Of a stretch of DNA of 54,919 nucleotides, positions 34,668-44,173 are shown in pieces. The notes under the pieces were generated by a model. The model was not told where the DNA came from. It made no database searches and saw only the letters and a list, made by a program, of their open reading frames with translations. The position numbers and the translations under genes were made by a program. Position 1 is the first letter of the stretch; every line of letters starts with the position of its first letter. The DNA is from Chitinophagales bacterium (GTDB lineage Bacteria; Bacteroidota; Bacteroidia; Chitinophagales; Saprospiraceae), in the NCBI GenBank assembly GCA_022360175.1, contig JAKSDI010000075.1:1-54919 (forward strand). Direction: 5' to 3'.

Positions 34668-35393
34668 TTAATCATCTTGCATATTCACGATATCCATCAT
34701 GAAGCAACTTGCAGTATGTCCCATTGTACAACCAGCATTGAAATAATAAAGAGCAGAGTCTCTTTTTCCATATTCCATTTCATACTCTCCTTTCTGGAAG
34801 CAGGCGTGAAAAAAACCGGCCTTGCAAGAAGCACCACTATATTCCAGGGCTGAAAGAGTATCGCCGTTTAAGAGGCTTAGTTGAGCATATAGGGCACCCG
34901 AGCGGGCATGTCCTTTTTGGAAATTCTCTTTAAGCGCATCCATTGTTCCTTCCATATTATTAAGAGTAGCGGGTTGGGTATAAATTTTATAAAACTGCTT
35001 ATTTAAAAATTGCCAGTTTAAGTCTGCTTTACTTAGCGAATAAAGGGGAGGTATTGGTGTATCCCCAACCTTTTTTAAGGTATCTTCACTCACCCAAAAG
35101 CTATTTCCTAATAGCGTATTATCATCAAGGATTTGGTATTGCAAGTAGGCTTTATCTGTTTCTACGACTAAAGTATCTCCTTCTATGAAATAGGAAGTTG
35201 AGGGAAGGTATTCTGACATTAATTGTACTTGGTTCCAGGATAGAAATTCCAGGGTGTCAATCAAACTTTCTTCATTGTCTGTCACATAGACACCTGCCAG
35301 CTGGCGAGTAGGAAGAGCCTGATCTATAGGTGTTAATTTTGGTGTGCAGGACAAAAGAAATGTTATGAATAATAGGTGTAATGAGCGTGGCAT
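34668..35393 (-). CDS. Lipoprotein with Sel1/TPR-like C-terminal helices
   Basis: A 241-residue product from ATG 35393, which gives a lipoprotein signal (lipobox LLSC); the frame is open 18 codons upstream but that part overlaps a hairpin. The first half is strand-rich (YVTDNEESLIDTLEFLSW), the second half helical with repeated Cys and small residues (ALEYSGASCKAGFFHACFQKG; YYFNAGCTMGHTASCF), resembling Sel1-like repeats. Function unknown. It lies downstream of the giant adhesin gene on the same strand, but a terminator-like hairpin separates them. Confidence 0.65.
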   Translation of the reverse strand: MPRSLHLLFITFLLSCTPKLTPIDQALPTRQLAGVYVTDNEESLIDTLEFLSWNQVQLMSEYLPSTSYFIEGDTLVVETDKAYLQYQILDDNTLLGNSFWVSEDTLKKVGDTPIPPLYSLSKADLNWQFLNKQFYKIYTQPATLNNMEGTMDALKENFQKGHARSGALYAQLSLLNGDTLSALEYSGASCKAGFFHACFQKGEYEMEYGKRDSALYYFNAGCTMGHTASCFMMDIVNMQDD

Positions 35394-35398
35394 AATAA

Positions 35399-35458
35399 TT
35401 AAGGTTGCTTTGGACAATCCGAATACAAGATAAGGAAAGTGAACCAAAGCAACCTTAA
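35399..35458 (-). promoter_or_regulatory. 15-bp stem hairpin in the leader of the 34668 lipoprotein
   Basis: TTAAGGTTGCTTTGG (35399-35413) pairs perfectly with CCAAAGCAACCTTAA (35444-35458) around a 30-base loop. On the transcribed strand the stem ends about 5 bases before the start codon at 35393, so it would mask the ribosome landing site, much like the hairpin at 31625-31675. Confidence 0.6.
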
Positions 35459-35490
35459 ATATATCTTGAAGGTAAAGACAAATAAAGAAT

Positions 35491-35514
35491 GAGCAGCGGT
35501 TGAAACCACTGCTC
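35491..35514 (-). terminator. Intrinsic terminator of the adhesin gene
   Basis: GAGCAG-C-GGTT pairs with AACC-A-CTGCTC with one mismatch, loop of two bases, and on the minus strand the stem is followed by a T-rich stretch. It begins 22 bp past the adhesin stop. Confidence 0.75.
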
Positions 35515-35535
35515 AGCTAAATTAATCGGATATAC

Positions 35536-38500
35536 TTATCTTACTATCATAATTTGCCCACTAATTTGAGCGCTTTCTTCATTCAATAATCGGAAGAAAT
35601 ATAAACCTTCTGGTAAAAGGCTGGCCTGAAGCTGGAACGATGCTCCATGGAAGCCTTGGCGCATTACTTGTTGGCCATGACTATTATAGAGCTCAAATAT
35701 ACTTGCTCCCTCCGGCCAGCCATCAAGGATAAACTGTGCTTCTTCTTGTGCCGGATTTGGAATCACCTCCACACTGATCGCTTCCATAGAAGGATCTTTT
35801 ACCATATTGATTACTTCTATGAAGTTGACATTAATCTCATGGAAAGTTGTATTGGTGATAACTGGCTCATTGATATCAAAATAAATAGCAGCACTATTTT
35901 CTATAATTGTACCTAGTGGTAGTCCTTCCTTATGCGCTACCTTATATTCTATGAAACCCTGACTACCTTCGAGATTGGTCGTACTATCAGGCAATAAGAT
36001 ATTTTCAAAAGTGAATACGAGTACATTATCTCCATCTATATCCCAGGTATAAGGATGGCTGGCACCGCTAGGGCGTACTGTAGTAATATCAAGATACTCA
36101 GAAAGTGTGTCACGAATTACAACCAAGAAAGCTGTATCATTGCCTGTGTTTTGGAAATTGACAAGATATTCTAGCTCTGTTCCTGGGTATATGTAATGCC
36201 CTTCTCCATAACCTCTAGGGAAGCCATGTTTGTCATTCGGGTCATAAGAACCAACTACTTCTCTGCATTCTATGTCAATGAAATCATCTACATCATCCAT
36301 TGGAAGTTGATTGACAAAACCAGTGCTGAAGGTGCCTGCTTCGTTTTCTCCACAACCTTCGATTATTGCCATTGGCTGGCTAAAACCAGGATGGTAAGGA
36401 ACCTGATCAATTTCTAAGCGATAGGTAGCCCCATTTCGAGGAAACTCGTATAAGTAAGAATCACCAGCATCCAGTTTCAGTGAATCAGGAACAACAAATA
36501 ACATCACACCATCCTCAATAACAATACAGGGTTCTAATTCTGGCATATCACTGGCCCCAATATTCTCTACAAGGAAAGTAACGGCATCTGCTTCACAATT
36601 GCCAGTCACTTGTAAACTAGCACCTGACCATAGCGGACTTTCAGGAAAACAAGGGTCATTGGGGAATATTTTAGCTTCTGCACATAGAGCCTGCCCTAAT
36701 GTTACATCACAACTCACTACAAAAGTAAGCGTAACCGTACCACACTCGTTGATATCTACACTCCCGATGTCTAAGGTGTATGTATTATCAATTATGCCGA
36801 TAATAGGAACAGAGGAAGATTGGTAGGTAAAGTTTTCGTCCAGTGTTACTTCAATATAAGCATCTTCAGCTGTGGTCGTACCATCATTACAATACTGTAT
36901 GTATAGTGTACGTGTCCAACACGCACGCATAAGTGGCATACTGAAATCTACCCATAATTGAGGGCAAGGCTCTTGCTCTTGCACTGGTATATCCTGCATT
37001 TCCATATCACCTGGATTTTCCAGCTCAACAGTATAGCTATCTTCACAGGCTAACCATAAATTATTATCTGGGATTAATGGATATACTTCATAGATTCCGG
37101 CTGGCACATGTTGTTCATAATAACCATCTGTTTGTGTAACAGCATAATATACTTCATCTTCCCCTTCAATTACCATTAACCAGTTAGCAAGGCCAGGCTC
37201 GTCGGCAAATGGAATACAGTCGGGCATCGTATCTCGTACAAGGCGGCCTGAGAGAGACGTACAGCTAGCAGGGTCTAAATTAATCTCTACGTCAGCTGTC
37301 GCGACACAACCCGTTATTAAATCAATAATTTCTAATGAATACAAGCCACTTTGATTAGCCCCGAGTGGATTTTCGTTCGTTACTACGGAATTATCAGGGA
37401 GTGTCCAGTTTGCAGTACTATTGGGGACAGTTGGGCTATAGAAAATGTTGGCAGAATCACAGCTAATATAATCGACGTTTACTGAAATTTCTGGAGGGAA
37501 ATCAGTAGTAACGATTACCTCATCAAAAGAATAGCAGTCTGGTTCACTGGTATTGGTTACTGTCAATTGATAAGTACCTGGTGCATCTACTACTGGATTT
37601 ATGGTGTTGCCCCCTGAAACAATAGAGCCATCAACTGTTGTCCACTCATAAGTAATTTCCGGGCCTGTGGAACTGCCACTAGCATCTAAAATGGCTGTAA
37701 CTGTTAAACAGTTGAGTTCCATATCCGGACCAGCATCCGCTATAGTAAGAGGAACAAGTTCTACCTGGTCTATAATAGAACAGCCATTGACATCTACAAC
37801 GGTAATTGAGTAAATACCAGGTGCAAGATTGGTTATCGGAGATATAGTCTCACCAGTGGCCCAGGTATAAGCATAGGGTGCTACACCTCCTGTGATAACT
37901 ACTGAAAGTATACCGTTAGAAGATGTTTCACAGGTAGGGTGCTGATCTATAATAATTTCAATATCTAAGGCTGGAGGCTCCTGTACAGTGACTGCTCCTA
38001 CAGCAACACAACCGTTGACATCGGTTACTGTAACTTCATAAAAACCTGCCGGAAGATTGCATTCAGGGTTAGCCGTTGCTCCAAAGTTCCAGCTGAAAGT
38101 ATAAGGTGGAGTGCCACCACTTGGGATAACTTCGATACAGCCATCGGCTGAACCAAAGCATGAAGTATTTGTAACAAGGAAATTGAGATCAATAACTACA
38201 TCTTCACAAGGATCGTAACAGCCATCAATAACTACATTCGCAGCTGCCTCACATGAAGGATCATTATCATCTACTATTGTAACATCATAGCTACCTACAT
38301 CCAATGTCTCTGTAATCACCAAAGGCGTACCATAAGTACCATTAACTGGCACACCTAAAAATTCTAGCGTGTAAGTAGAACCTGCGGTATTGATACTATT
38401 TACCAGGAAACTAATCTCATAGCTATCATCAGAAAACTCATCAGGAGTACCATTATCATCACATGAAAGAATCTCTACAATTGGATTGATGAAGCAATCC

Positions 38501-41169
38501 TGTGGCGTACAATCAGGAGCTTGAATCGTAATGGTTTCAGTACAATCCGGATCATTTTCATCGAATATAATTATGGTAATATCTTCTGTGGCAAGGAAAG
38601 GTCCAAATACAGTTGGGATACCATATCCTCCTGTTTGACCATTGCTGGCAGCCCAGGAACCTCCTACATTAATACCAGTCACCAATAGATCGAAGGTATA
38701 AAAATCATCGGTTGGATCTGTTGGAGTGCCATTGTCATTACATACTGGGCCATTCGTCTGGATTTCAATATCGCATTCCATATTGCACTCTGGAGGAGCG
38801 ATAGAGAAATCAAGAGCGCAAGCTGGATTTCCTACATCTACTATCTGAATATCCACAGAGCCATCGATACTGGGAAATGGTCCAAATGATATATCTTCAC
38901 CATAGGAAGCACTTGAAAATTCACCGCCTATCAATCCTGTCCAGCCTCCAGATACTCCACCCGTAATCATAAGATCGAATGTAAAGGTATCATCAGAAGC
39001 GTCTGAAGGAGTGCCATTATCATTACATTCTATATTTGAAGGAAAAGCAGCAAGGGAAGATACTAATATGCTCACTTCTGCTATAGTAGTACAGCCATTC
39101 ACATCCGTTACAGTTACAGTATAAGAGGAGGTAACGGGAGGGGCTACTGTGATGGATGGCGTAGTAGCACCATTGCTCCATTGGTAAAAATAAGCAGGTG
39201 AACCATCGCTTACTTCAGGAGTTAGCTCGAGCATATCTCCTGGGCATATTGGATCATAATCAGGAAAAGTAACAGTAGGGCTTGAAGCTATTAATACACT
39301 GAAGGCTTCTTCTGCGCTGCAGCCATTTTCATCTGTAATAGTAACAGAATAGGTGCCGCTGGCATTGACAATCAGTAGAGAACTGGCACCACCATTGCTC
39401 CAGGCATAGGTGTAATCGGGTACTCCGCCACTTACTATTGGAACGATTTGCACTATTTCCCCTTCGCATACAAAGATATCTTCTATGGGGTCTATGACTA
39501 CTGGCTCGGCAGGCATCATCACCACGGAATCTACTCCGGTACAGGCACTACCATCATTTACCCATAAGAAAAACTGCTCGCCTGGCGATGGAGTGACTGT
39601 AATATCAGGCCCTGCCTCACCTGTAATCCAGGTATATTCATAATTGCCGCTGCCTCCCTGTACTGAAGAAGCAATGGTATATGGTTCGCTTTCACAGTAG
39701 TAGAGCGTATCTCCAATATCTACAATTAAACTATCTATGAAATTAACAACTACTTCATCCTCTGCCCAGCAATTGGGGATATCGTTGTTTGTCACATGGA
39801 GGGTATAGATGCCAGATTCAGTAACGGTAGTAATAGGGTTGTCATCAGAAAAACCGTTAGGGCCAGACCATTCGTAGGAGAAATCTTGAGGGTCTCCAAT
39901 CACAGTAAAGCAGATTTCAAAGAGAGTTGCTCCATCAGAGAGTGAAGAAGGAGATAAATCGTTACTAAAGTAGTTTACAGTGATGAATCCTTCCGAGAAA
40001 TTAAAAACACTTATTGGACCAAATAAAGGTATATTTCCATTGAAATTTGTTGCTTCAGTATACTGTAAAAGTGTTGCATCGTAATTTACAGTAAAAGCCA
40101 TACCTACTACATTCTCAAAGTTATCTATCGTTACAGGGATACAAATATCATCTCCATTTTGAGCAACCACTGAACCAAGATATACATGCAGAAAATCTGG
40201 GTTTTGTATGGGGTCACTTTCAACTGGAACAGAAGTGACATAAGCATTTGTACTTTCTACGTCTATTACACTTCCCCAATTATCAGAAAATTCTATAGGT
40301 GCAATATCTCCTGATATCCAAAGTGAAGGTAAATAAATAGGTTCTGTCCCTATCTCCACACTCCCCTCGCAATACACCACTTGATCTTCCCCTGCATCTG
40401 CTTCTAGCAAAGCATCTAATGTTACTTCAGCAGTAGCTTCACAACCAGCCTCATCAATGACGGTGACAGAATAAGTACCAGGTAGCAGGCCAGAAGGGCT
40501 TGGCAGAGACATACCATTACTCCATATGTAATCATAAGGAGGGACTCCTCCTGTGACAGTAGTGACGATCATACCAGAAGGGTCGTTGGCGCAACTTGGT
40601 TGCTGGCTTACAAAAAGGTCAATTTGCATAGGTAGAGGAGGCTCTGACATTTGAACGCATTCCTGGTTGACGCAACCATTCGACGAAGTGATTTCTACAC
40701 AATAGACCCCGCCTGTGAATACTTCTACCTCTGCACTTGTACTAAACACTACCCCATCTACGCTCCAGACATAAGTTAAGATAGATTCGTCGCAATCGAT
40801 GCTCAGCATTGTCGGATCACCAGAGCAAGGGCTGTCACCGATACTAATGGCACAAACAGGAACAACTATATCTGCTTGTACCTGTACTATTGCGCTTTCA
40901 GTACAGTCCTCATTATCTGTAACTTCCAGTGTATACTCTCCTGGCATACTAATGGTAATTGTAGAATCATTTCCCAGTTGATTTCCCTGATTATCCAGCC
41001 ATAAAAATGTGAAGGGTCCATTGCCTGTCACTTCGCATCCAAAGGTAATGGATGACACATCACAAGTAAGGATTGGTGGGTTGCAATTTATTTCTGTATC
41101 ACACTGCGCTAGCCCTATTCCAGGATCTAATACAGTCAATAAAAAGAGCGTAATAATCAATGTCCGCAT
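35536..41169 (-). CDS. Giant T9SS surface adhesin with SprB/PKD repeats and an embedded cohesin domain
   Basis: A 1,877-residue protein with a signal peptide (ending GLAQ). It holds several SprB-type repeats (for example 200-250, 575-625, 1010-1065, 1085-1135; pattern GG-PPY-Y-WS-G...AG-Y-V-VTD-NGC), PKD/Ig-like units, and a cohesin-like domain at about 326-430 (VYLGSVVAQNGDDICIPVTI, GMAFTVNYDATLLQY) set between the halves of a PKD-like unit. Three copies of an ~80-residue unit starting C-x-DNGTP-x-D follow at about 715-985. The end has a DUF7619-type domain (about 1650-1790, SYDPNDKHG) and a type A sorting domain (about 1800-1877, VIPNPAQEE). SprB is a gliding adhesin in Flavobacterium; a role in adhesion or matrix binding is inferred. 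It ends at a terminator. Confidence 0.88.
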   Translation of the reverse strand: MRTLIITLFLLTVLDPGIGLAQCDTEINCNPPILTCDVSSITFGCEVTGNGPFTFLWLDNQGNQLGNDSTITISMPGEYTLEVTDNEDCTESAIVQVQADIVVPVCAISIGDSPCSGDPTMLSIDCDESILTYVWSVDGVVFSTSAEVEVFTGGVYCVEITSSNGCVNQECVQMSEPPLPMQIDLFVSQQPSCANDPSGMIVTTVTGGVPPYDYIWSNGMSLPSPSGLLPGTYSVTVIDEAGCEATAEVTLDALLEADAGEDQVVYCEGSVEIGTEPIYLPSLWISGDIAPIEFSDNWGSVIDVESTNAYVTSVPVESDPIQNPDFLHVYLGSVVAQNGDDICIPVTIDNFENVVGMAFTVNYDATLLQYTEATNFNGNIPLFGPISVFNFSEGFITVNYFSNDLSPSSLSDGATLFEICFTVIGDPQDFSYEWSGPNGFSDDNPITTVTESGIYTLHVTNNDIPNCWAEDEVVVNFIDSLIVDIGDTLYYCESEPYTIASSVQGGSGNYEYTWITGEAGPDITVTPSPGEQFFLWVNDGSACTGVDSVVMMPAEPVVIDPIEDIFVCEGEIVQIVPIVSGGVPDYTYAWSNGGASSLLIVNASGTYSVTITDENGCSAEEAFSVLIASSPTVTFPDYDPICPGDMLELTPEVSDGSPAYFYQWSNGATTPSITVAPPVTSSYTVTVTDVNGCTTIAEVSILVSSLAAFPSNIECNDNGTPSDASDDTFTFDLMITGGVSGGWTGLIGGEFSSASYGEDISFGPFPSIDGSVDIQIVDVGNPACALDFSIAPPECNMECDIEIQTNGPVCNDNGTPTDPTDDFYTFDLLVTGINVGGSWAASNGQTGGYGIPTVFGPFLATEDITIIIFDENDPDCTETITIQAPDCTPQDCFINPIVEILSCDDNGTPDEFSDDSYEISFLVNSINTAGSTYTLEFLGVPVNGTYGTPLVITETLDVGSYDVTIVDDNDPSCEAAANVVIDGCYDPCEDVVIDLNFLVTNTSCFGSADGCIEVIPSGGTPPYTFSWNFGATANPECNLPAGFYEVTVTDVNGCVAVGAVTVQEPPALDIEIIIDQHPTCETSSNGILSVVITGGVAPYAYTWATGETISPITNLAPGIYSITVVDVNGCSIIDQVELVPLTIADAGPDMELNCLTVTAILDASGSSTGPEITYEWTTVDGSIVSGGNTINPVVDAPGTYQLTVTNTSEPDCYSFDEVIVTTDFPPEISVNVDYISCDSANIFYSPTVPNSTANWTLPDNSVVTNENPLGANQSGLYSLEIIDLITGCVATADVEINLDPASCTSLSGRLVRDTMPDCIPFADEPGLANWLMVIEGEDEVYYAVTQTDGYYEQHVPAGIYEVYPLIPDNNLWLACEDSYTVELENPGDMEMQDIPVQEQEPCPQLWVDFSMPLMRACWTRTLYIQYCNDGTTTAEDAYIEVTLDENFTYQSSSVPIIGIIDNTYTLDIGSVDINECGTVTLTFVVSCDVTLGQALCAEAKIFPNDPCFPESPLWSGASLQVTGNCEADAVTFLVENIGASDMPELEPCIVIEDGVMLFVVPDSLKLDAGDSYLYEFPRNGATYRLEIDQVPYHPGFSQPMAIIEGCGENEAGTFSTGFVNQLPMDDVDDFIDIECREVVGSYDPNDKHGFPRGYGEGHYIYPGTELEYLVNFQNTGNDTAFLVVIRDTLSEYLDITTVRPSGASHPYTWDIDGDNVLVFTFENILLPDSTTNLEGSQGFIEYKVAHKEGLPLGTIIENSAAIYFDINEPVITNTTFHEINVNFIEVINMVKDPSMEAISVEVIPNPAQEEAQFILDGWPEGASIFELYNSHGQQVMRQGFHGASFQLQASLLPEGLYFFRLLNEESAQISGQIMIVR

Positions 41170-41445
41170 GAGATATAAGTTGTAAGTGGTGAATATATTT
41201 TGTTCTCTTGGTTTTTACACACTACAAAAGTTCACATTCCTTTAGCGAAAAGCAAACGCATTTTTTAGGATTTGTAGAGTATGATAATTAACAAAATTGG
41301 TTGAAATGCTTATATTTACTGTGCTCATGTCTGTGAAATGTAGGCTAGTTAGTGATGTGTAATCATAGAAATATCTCCATGCCTATTGAAAGACTGGCTT
41401 TCAGTGAGCATTTCAGCTTACATAGCCTATCATTTATTGCAATTT

Positions 41446-42840
41446 ATGACCAAAACCTTTGCATACGAACTCATTCAGTCATTTGATAAACGAGAGCTCC
41501 GTGAAGCACGCAAGTGGTTGGCCTCTCCTTACTTCAATCAGCGGGAAGATTTACGGCAATTGTTTGAATTGTTAACAGATAAAAGAGGGGTACTAAATCG
41601 AGAGCAAATATGGATGAAGTTATTCCCTGGTCAAAACTATGATGATCAGCATTTGCGTTTATTGTTGAGCTATTTGTATCGCACACTAGAGCAGTTTCTG
41701 TTACAGCAAACGCTAGAAGAACATGAATGGCATGTACGTCATTTGTTATTAATGGCTTATCGCAAAAGAGGTTTGGAGCGACATTTTACCAAAACGTACC
41801 ACAAACAACAACAAGAACTAAATCAAACTAATCAATCACATCCAGAGCATTATCTAGCACGATATTGGCAGGAGCAGGCGTTTTTCCAACAACAGGCAAG
41901 TACAGAACGGACACGGGAGCACAATCTTCAAAATATGGAGGATGCGCTCACGATAGCATTTTTGAGCATGAAGCTCCGACAGGCATGTTGGTTGCTGGCT
42001 CATGAAGCGGTATATAAAGCCAGTTATCAAATATCGATGGAGGAGGCAATTATCCAAATTGCTCAAAAAGAGGATTATCTTAAATATCCGGCTATTGCAG
42101 TTTATTATTATTGCTATCATATGCTTAAAGAGCCAGATAATACACAGCACTTTGTTCATTTTCGAACCCATCTGTTTGAGCAAGTCAATCGTTTTCCACA
42201 GGAAGAAATAAGAGATTTGTTTCTTCTTGCCATCAATTTCTGTATTCGACAAATTAACCGTACCGCAGAAGATTATTTACAAGAAGCATTAGAGCTTTAT
42301 GAAAAGGGATTAACTGCAGGGCTTTTGCTTGAAAACGGAGTGTTGTCTCGGTTTACGTATAACAATATTGCGGGAATTGCTCTAAGGTTACAACGATTGG
42401 ACTGGGTAGAGCAATTTTTATATGACTATCGTCTTTTATTGGCAAAAGATCAGCAAGAGGCAGCCTATAGTTTAAATGCAGCAAGGGTTTCCTTTTTGAA
42501 GAAAGATTATCAACAAGCTATTGCATATCTACAGCGTGCTGATTATAAGGATTTTATCAATAATATGGTAGCTAAAACAATACTACTCAAGTGCTACTAT
42601 GAACTGGATGAGTATGATCTTCTGGATTATCACCTGAAAACGATGCGTAGTTTTTTAAGACGCAAACGTAGAATGGGTTATCATCAGCAGAATTATAAGA
42701 ATATCGTGTCTTTTGCCTTTCGGTTGCTCAGCCTCAAGCCAGGAGATAAGGCAGCTAAAAGCCAATTGAAACAAGGGATTGAATTGACAGAACCATTGAC
42801 AGAGCGAAAATGGCTGTTGAAAAAGGTAGAAGAATTGTAA
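41446..42840 (+). CDS. Helical-repeat protein of unknown function
   Basis: A 464-residue soluble protein from ATG 41446; the open frame begins with a TTG 20 codons earlier, which I reject as it lacks support. It is almost entirely alpha-helical with many Leu, Tyr and Gln residues and TPR-like patches (AAYSLNAARVSFLKKDYQQA; AIAYLQRADYKDF). No signal peptide, membrane segment or catalytic motif is seen. Similar unnamed proteins exist in Saprospiria (recollection, not checked). Role unknown. It converges on the DUF4294 gene across a hairpin. Confidence 0.7.
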   Translation: MTKTFAYELIQSFDKRELREARKWLASPYFNQREDLRQLFELLTDKRGVLNREQIWMKLFPGQNYDDQHLRLLLSYLYRTLEQFLLQQTLEEHEWHVRHLLLMAYRKRGLERHFTKTYHKQQQELNQTNQSHPEHYLARYWQEQAFFQQQASTERTREHNLQNMEDALTIAFLSMKLRQACWLLAHEAVYKASYQISMEEAIIQIAQKEDYLKYPAIAVYYYCYHMLKEPDNTQHFVHFRTHLFEQVNRFPQEEIRDLFLLAINFCIRQINRTAEDYLQEALELYEKGLTAGLLLENGVLSRFTYNNIAGIALRLQRLDWVEQFLYDYRLLLAKDQQEAAYSLNAARVSFLKKDYQQAIAYLQRADYKDFINNMVAKTILLKCYYELDEYDLLDYHLKTMRSFLRRKRRMGYHQQNYKNIVSFAFRLLSLKPGDKAAKSQLKQGIELTEPLTERKWLLKKVEEL

Positions 42841-42850
42841 GGGATAGGAA

Positions 42851-42927
42851 GTTCAAGACCAAGCGCAAACTCAAGTGCAAATTCTCTTAACTACGCTTGC
42901 GCTTTGAACTTGCACTTGCGTTTGAAC
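42851..42927. terminator. Imperfect hairpin from a repeated word between convergent genes
   Basis: The left arm 42851-42880 and the complement of 42896-42927 share the word (A)AGTGCAA/GCGCAA in a run beginning GTTCAA. The stem is about 75% paired. It fills the gap between the stops of two convergent genes and probably ends both transcripts. Confidence 0.55.
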
Positions 42928-42937
42928 CTGATCTTAT

Positions 42938-43570
42938 CTAATTGTTACTAGCCGAAGTGCCTGGTATTTCATAGGAAATATCCATATCACTTAATACCGC
43001 ATCAAGAATGGGGTCCTTCCCTTCTGTGTATCCTTCTTTGAGGTCGTGTCCAAACATTCCACCCATCGTACTCCAGTAAGAGGCAGTAAGTCCATTCCTA
43101 AGATCCTTAATAATGGTATGCATATTCGTATCCAGTTCTCGTTCTACCATTTTGATCAGGATCATACCTTGTGTCTTAGTCAGATGCTTAAGAGGATCGG
43201 TAAATTCACCTTTTAGGTCTTTATGTAGATTTTTGATGTACTTTTTACGTTTGCGTTCCGGCATAGTAGCTGTTGCATACTCCACCTCGCGATAAAGTTT
43301 CACGGCTTCAACTGCATATGGATATACAATGGCAGCATACTTTCGGTAACGACGATAGGTCAGATAATCTTGACGACTATTAAATTCTCGTAATGAAGAA
43401 ACGGAGACATCATCCAGGTCAGCAATAATTAAGGTGTCACCACACTCTTCTACCATATAGGTATATTGCTGTCCATTGATTGTTACTTTCCCTTGCTCTT
43501 GTCCATTAACAGTAGCAAAAAAAGCTGTCAGAAGAAGCAGTAACAAGCCGGATTTTTTGATCATTCTCAT
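42938..43570 (-). CDS. DUF4294 family exported protein
   Basis: About 210 residues from ATG 43570 (or 43564) with a signal peptide (ending VNGQ). It contains the DUF4294 core: YLTYRRYRKYAAIVYPYAVEA, KRKKYIKNLHKDLKGEF, and LTKTQGMILIKMVERELD. The family is confined largely to Bacteroidota; its function is unknown. The basic, Tyr-rich core and periplasmic location suggest an envelope role, which is inference. It has an open frame upstream to 43612 that gives no good start. Confidence 0.85.
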   Translation of the reverse strand: MRMIKKSGLLLLLLTAFFATVNGQEQGKVTINGQQYTYMVEECGDTLIIADLDDVSVSSLREFNSRQDYLTYRRYRKYAAIVYPYAVEAVKLYREVEYATATMPERKRKKYIKNLHKDLKGEFTDPLKHLTKTQGMILIKMVERELDTNMHTIIKDLRNGLTASYWSTMGGMFGHDLKEGYTEGKDPILDAVLSDMDISYEIPGTSASNN

Positions 43571-43692
43571 GGGTTCAGAATTTTTAGTAAATGCTTTTTT
43601 TTGACGTGGCAATTATACTTTGGTAACGAGTTGGTGGAGTACACCATTGTTTTTTCAGTATTTTTAGTAAAACCTTAACGATAGTTCAGTGC

Positions 43693-44165
43693 TTATTTCT
43701 CTATCGATTCATATTTACCCTTATACTTTTCGTAGAGCTGCTTTTGGATATTATCCAGATTAACGCCTCTTCCTTGAATAAACGCTTTGGTGACTTGGTT
43801 GGTTCTGATATCCAGGGCATCACCAACTGCAATAAATAAATTGGCATCCTTGCCTTTTTCCAATGTGCCCGTTTGTTCATCAATTCCTAATATAGTAGCT
43901 GTATTGCCAGCTAGTGCAGCTACTGCATCTTCGTATTCCAATCCATATCCAATGGCTTGCCCTTCCTGAAAAGGCAAATTGCGCTGCTGCCAGAAACCAC
44001 TCTGACTGAAGCAAAACAAGACAGGTCAATATGAACACTTGCTCCTGTTAGGGCATAAAAGTGCTCGCGATGATCCATGACACCATTGCGGGGAAAGGTT
44101 TTCTGTGCACTTACCACCATTTGTGTGATAAGTATCATCAGGAAAACCGTACAAAGTTTTTTCAT
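43693..44165 (-). pseudogene. Remnant of an exported imidazolonepropionase-like amidohydrolase
   Basis: Two pieces of one enzyme remain in different frames. The 5' piece (44165 to about 44025) encodes a signal peptide ending SAQ and the typical start KTFPRNGVMDHREHFYALTG. The 3' piece (about 44000 to 43693) encodes the C-terminal end: RNLPFQEGQAIGYGLEYEDA, GIDEQTGTLEKGKDAN, DALDIRTNQVTKAFIQGR. Intact family members are about 400-430 residues; the central metal-binding barrel (some 270-300 residues) is missing and a frameshift lies at the junction near 44010-44030. The gene is thus non-functional, by internal deletion. Confidence 0.9.
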
Positions 44166-44173
44166 GAAGTATA

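Noticed and set aside
43920-44165. Separate small secreted protein
   Set aside because: Its N-terminal part is the amidohydrolase start and its tail is an out-of-frame reading of the same gene, so it is part of the remnant.
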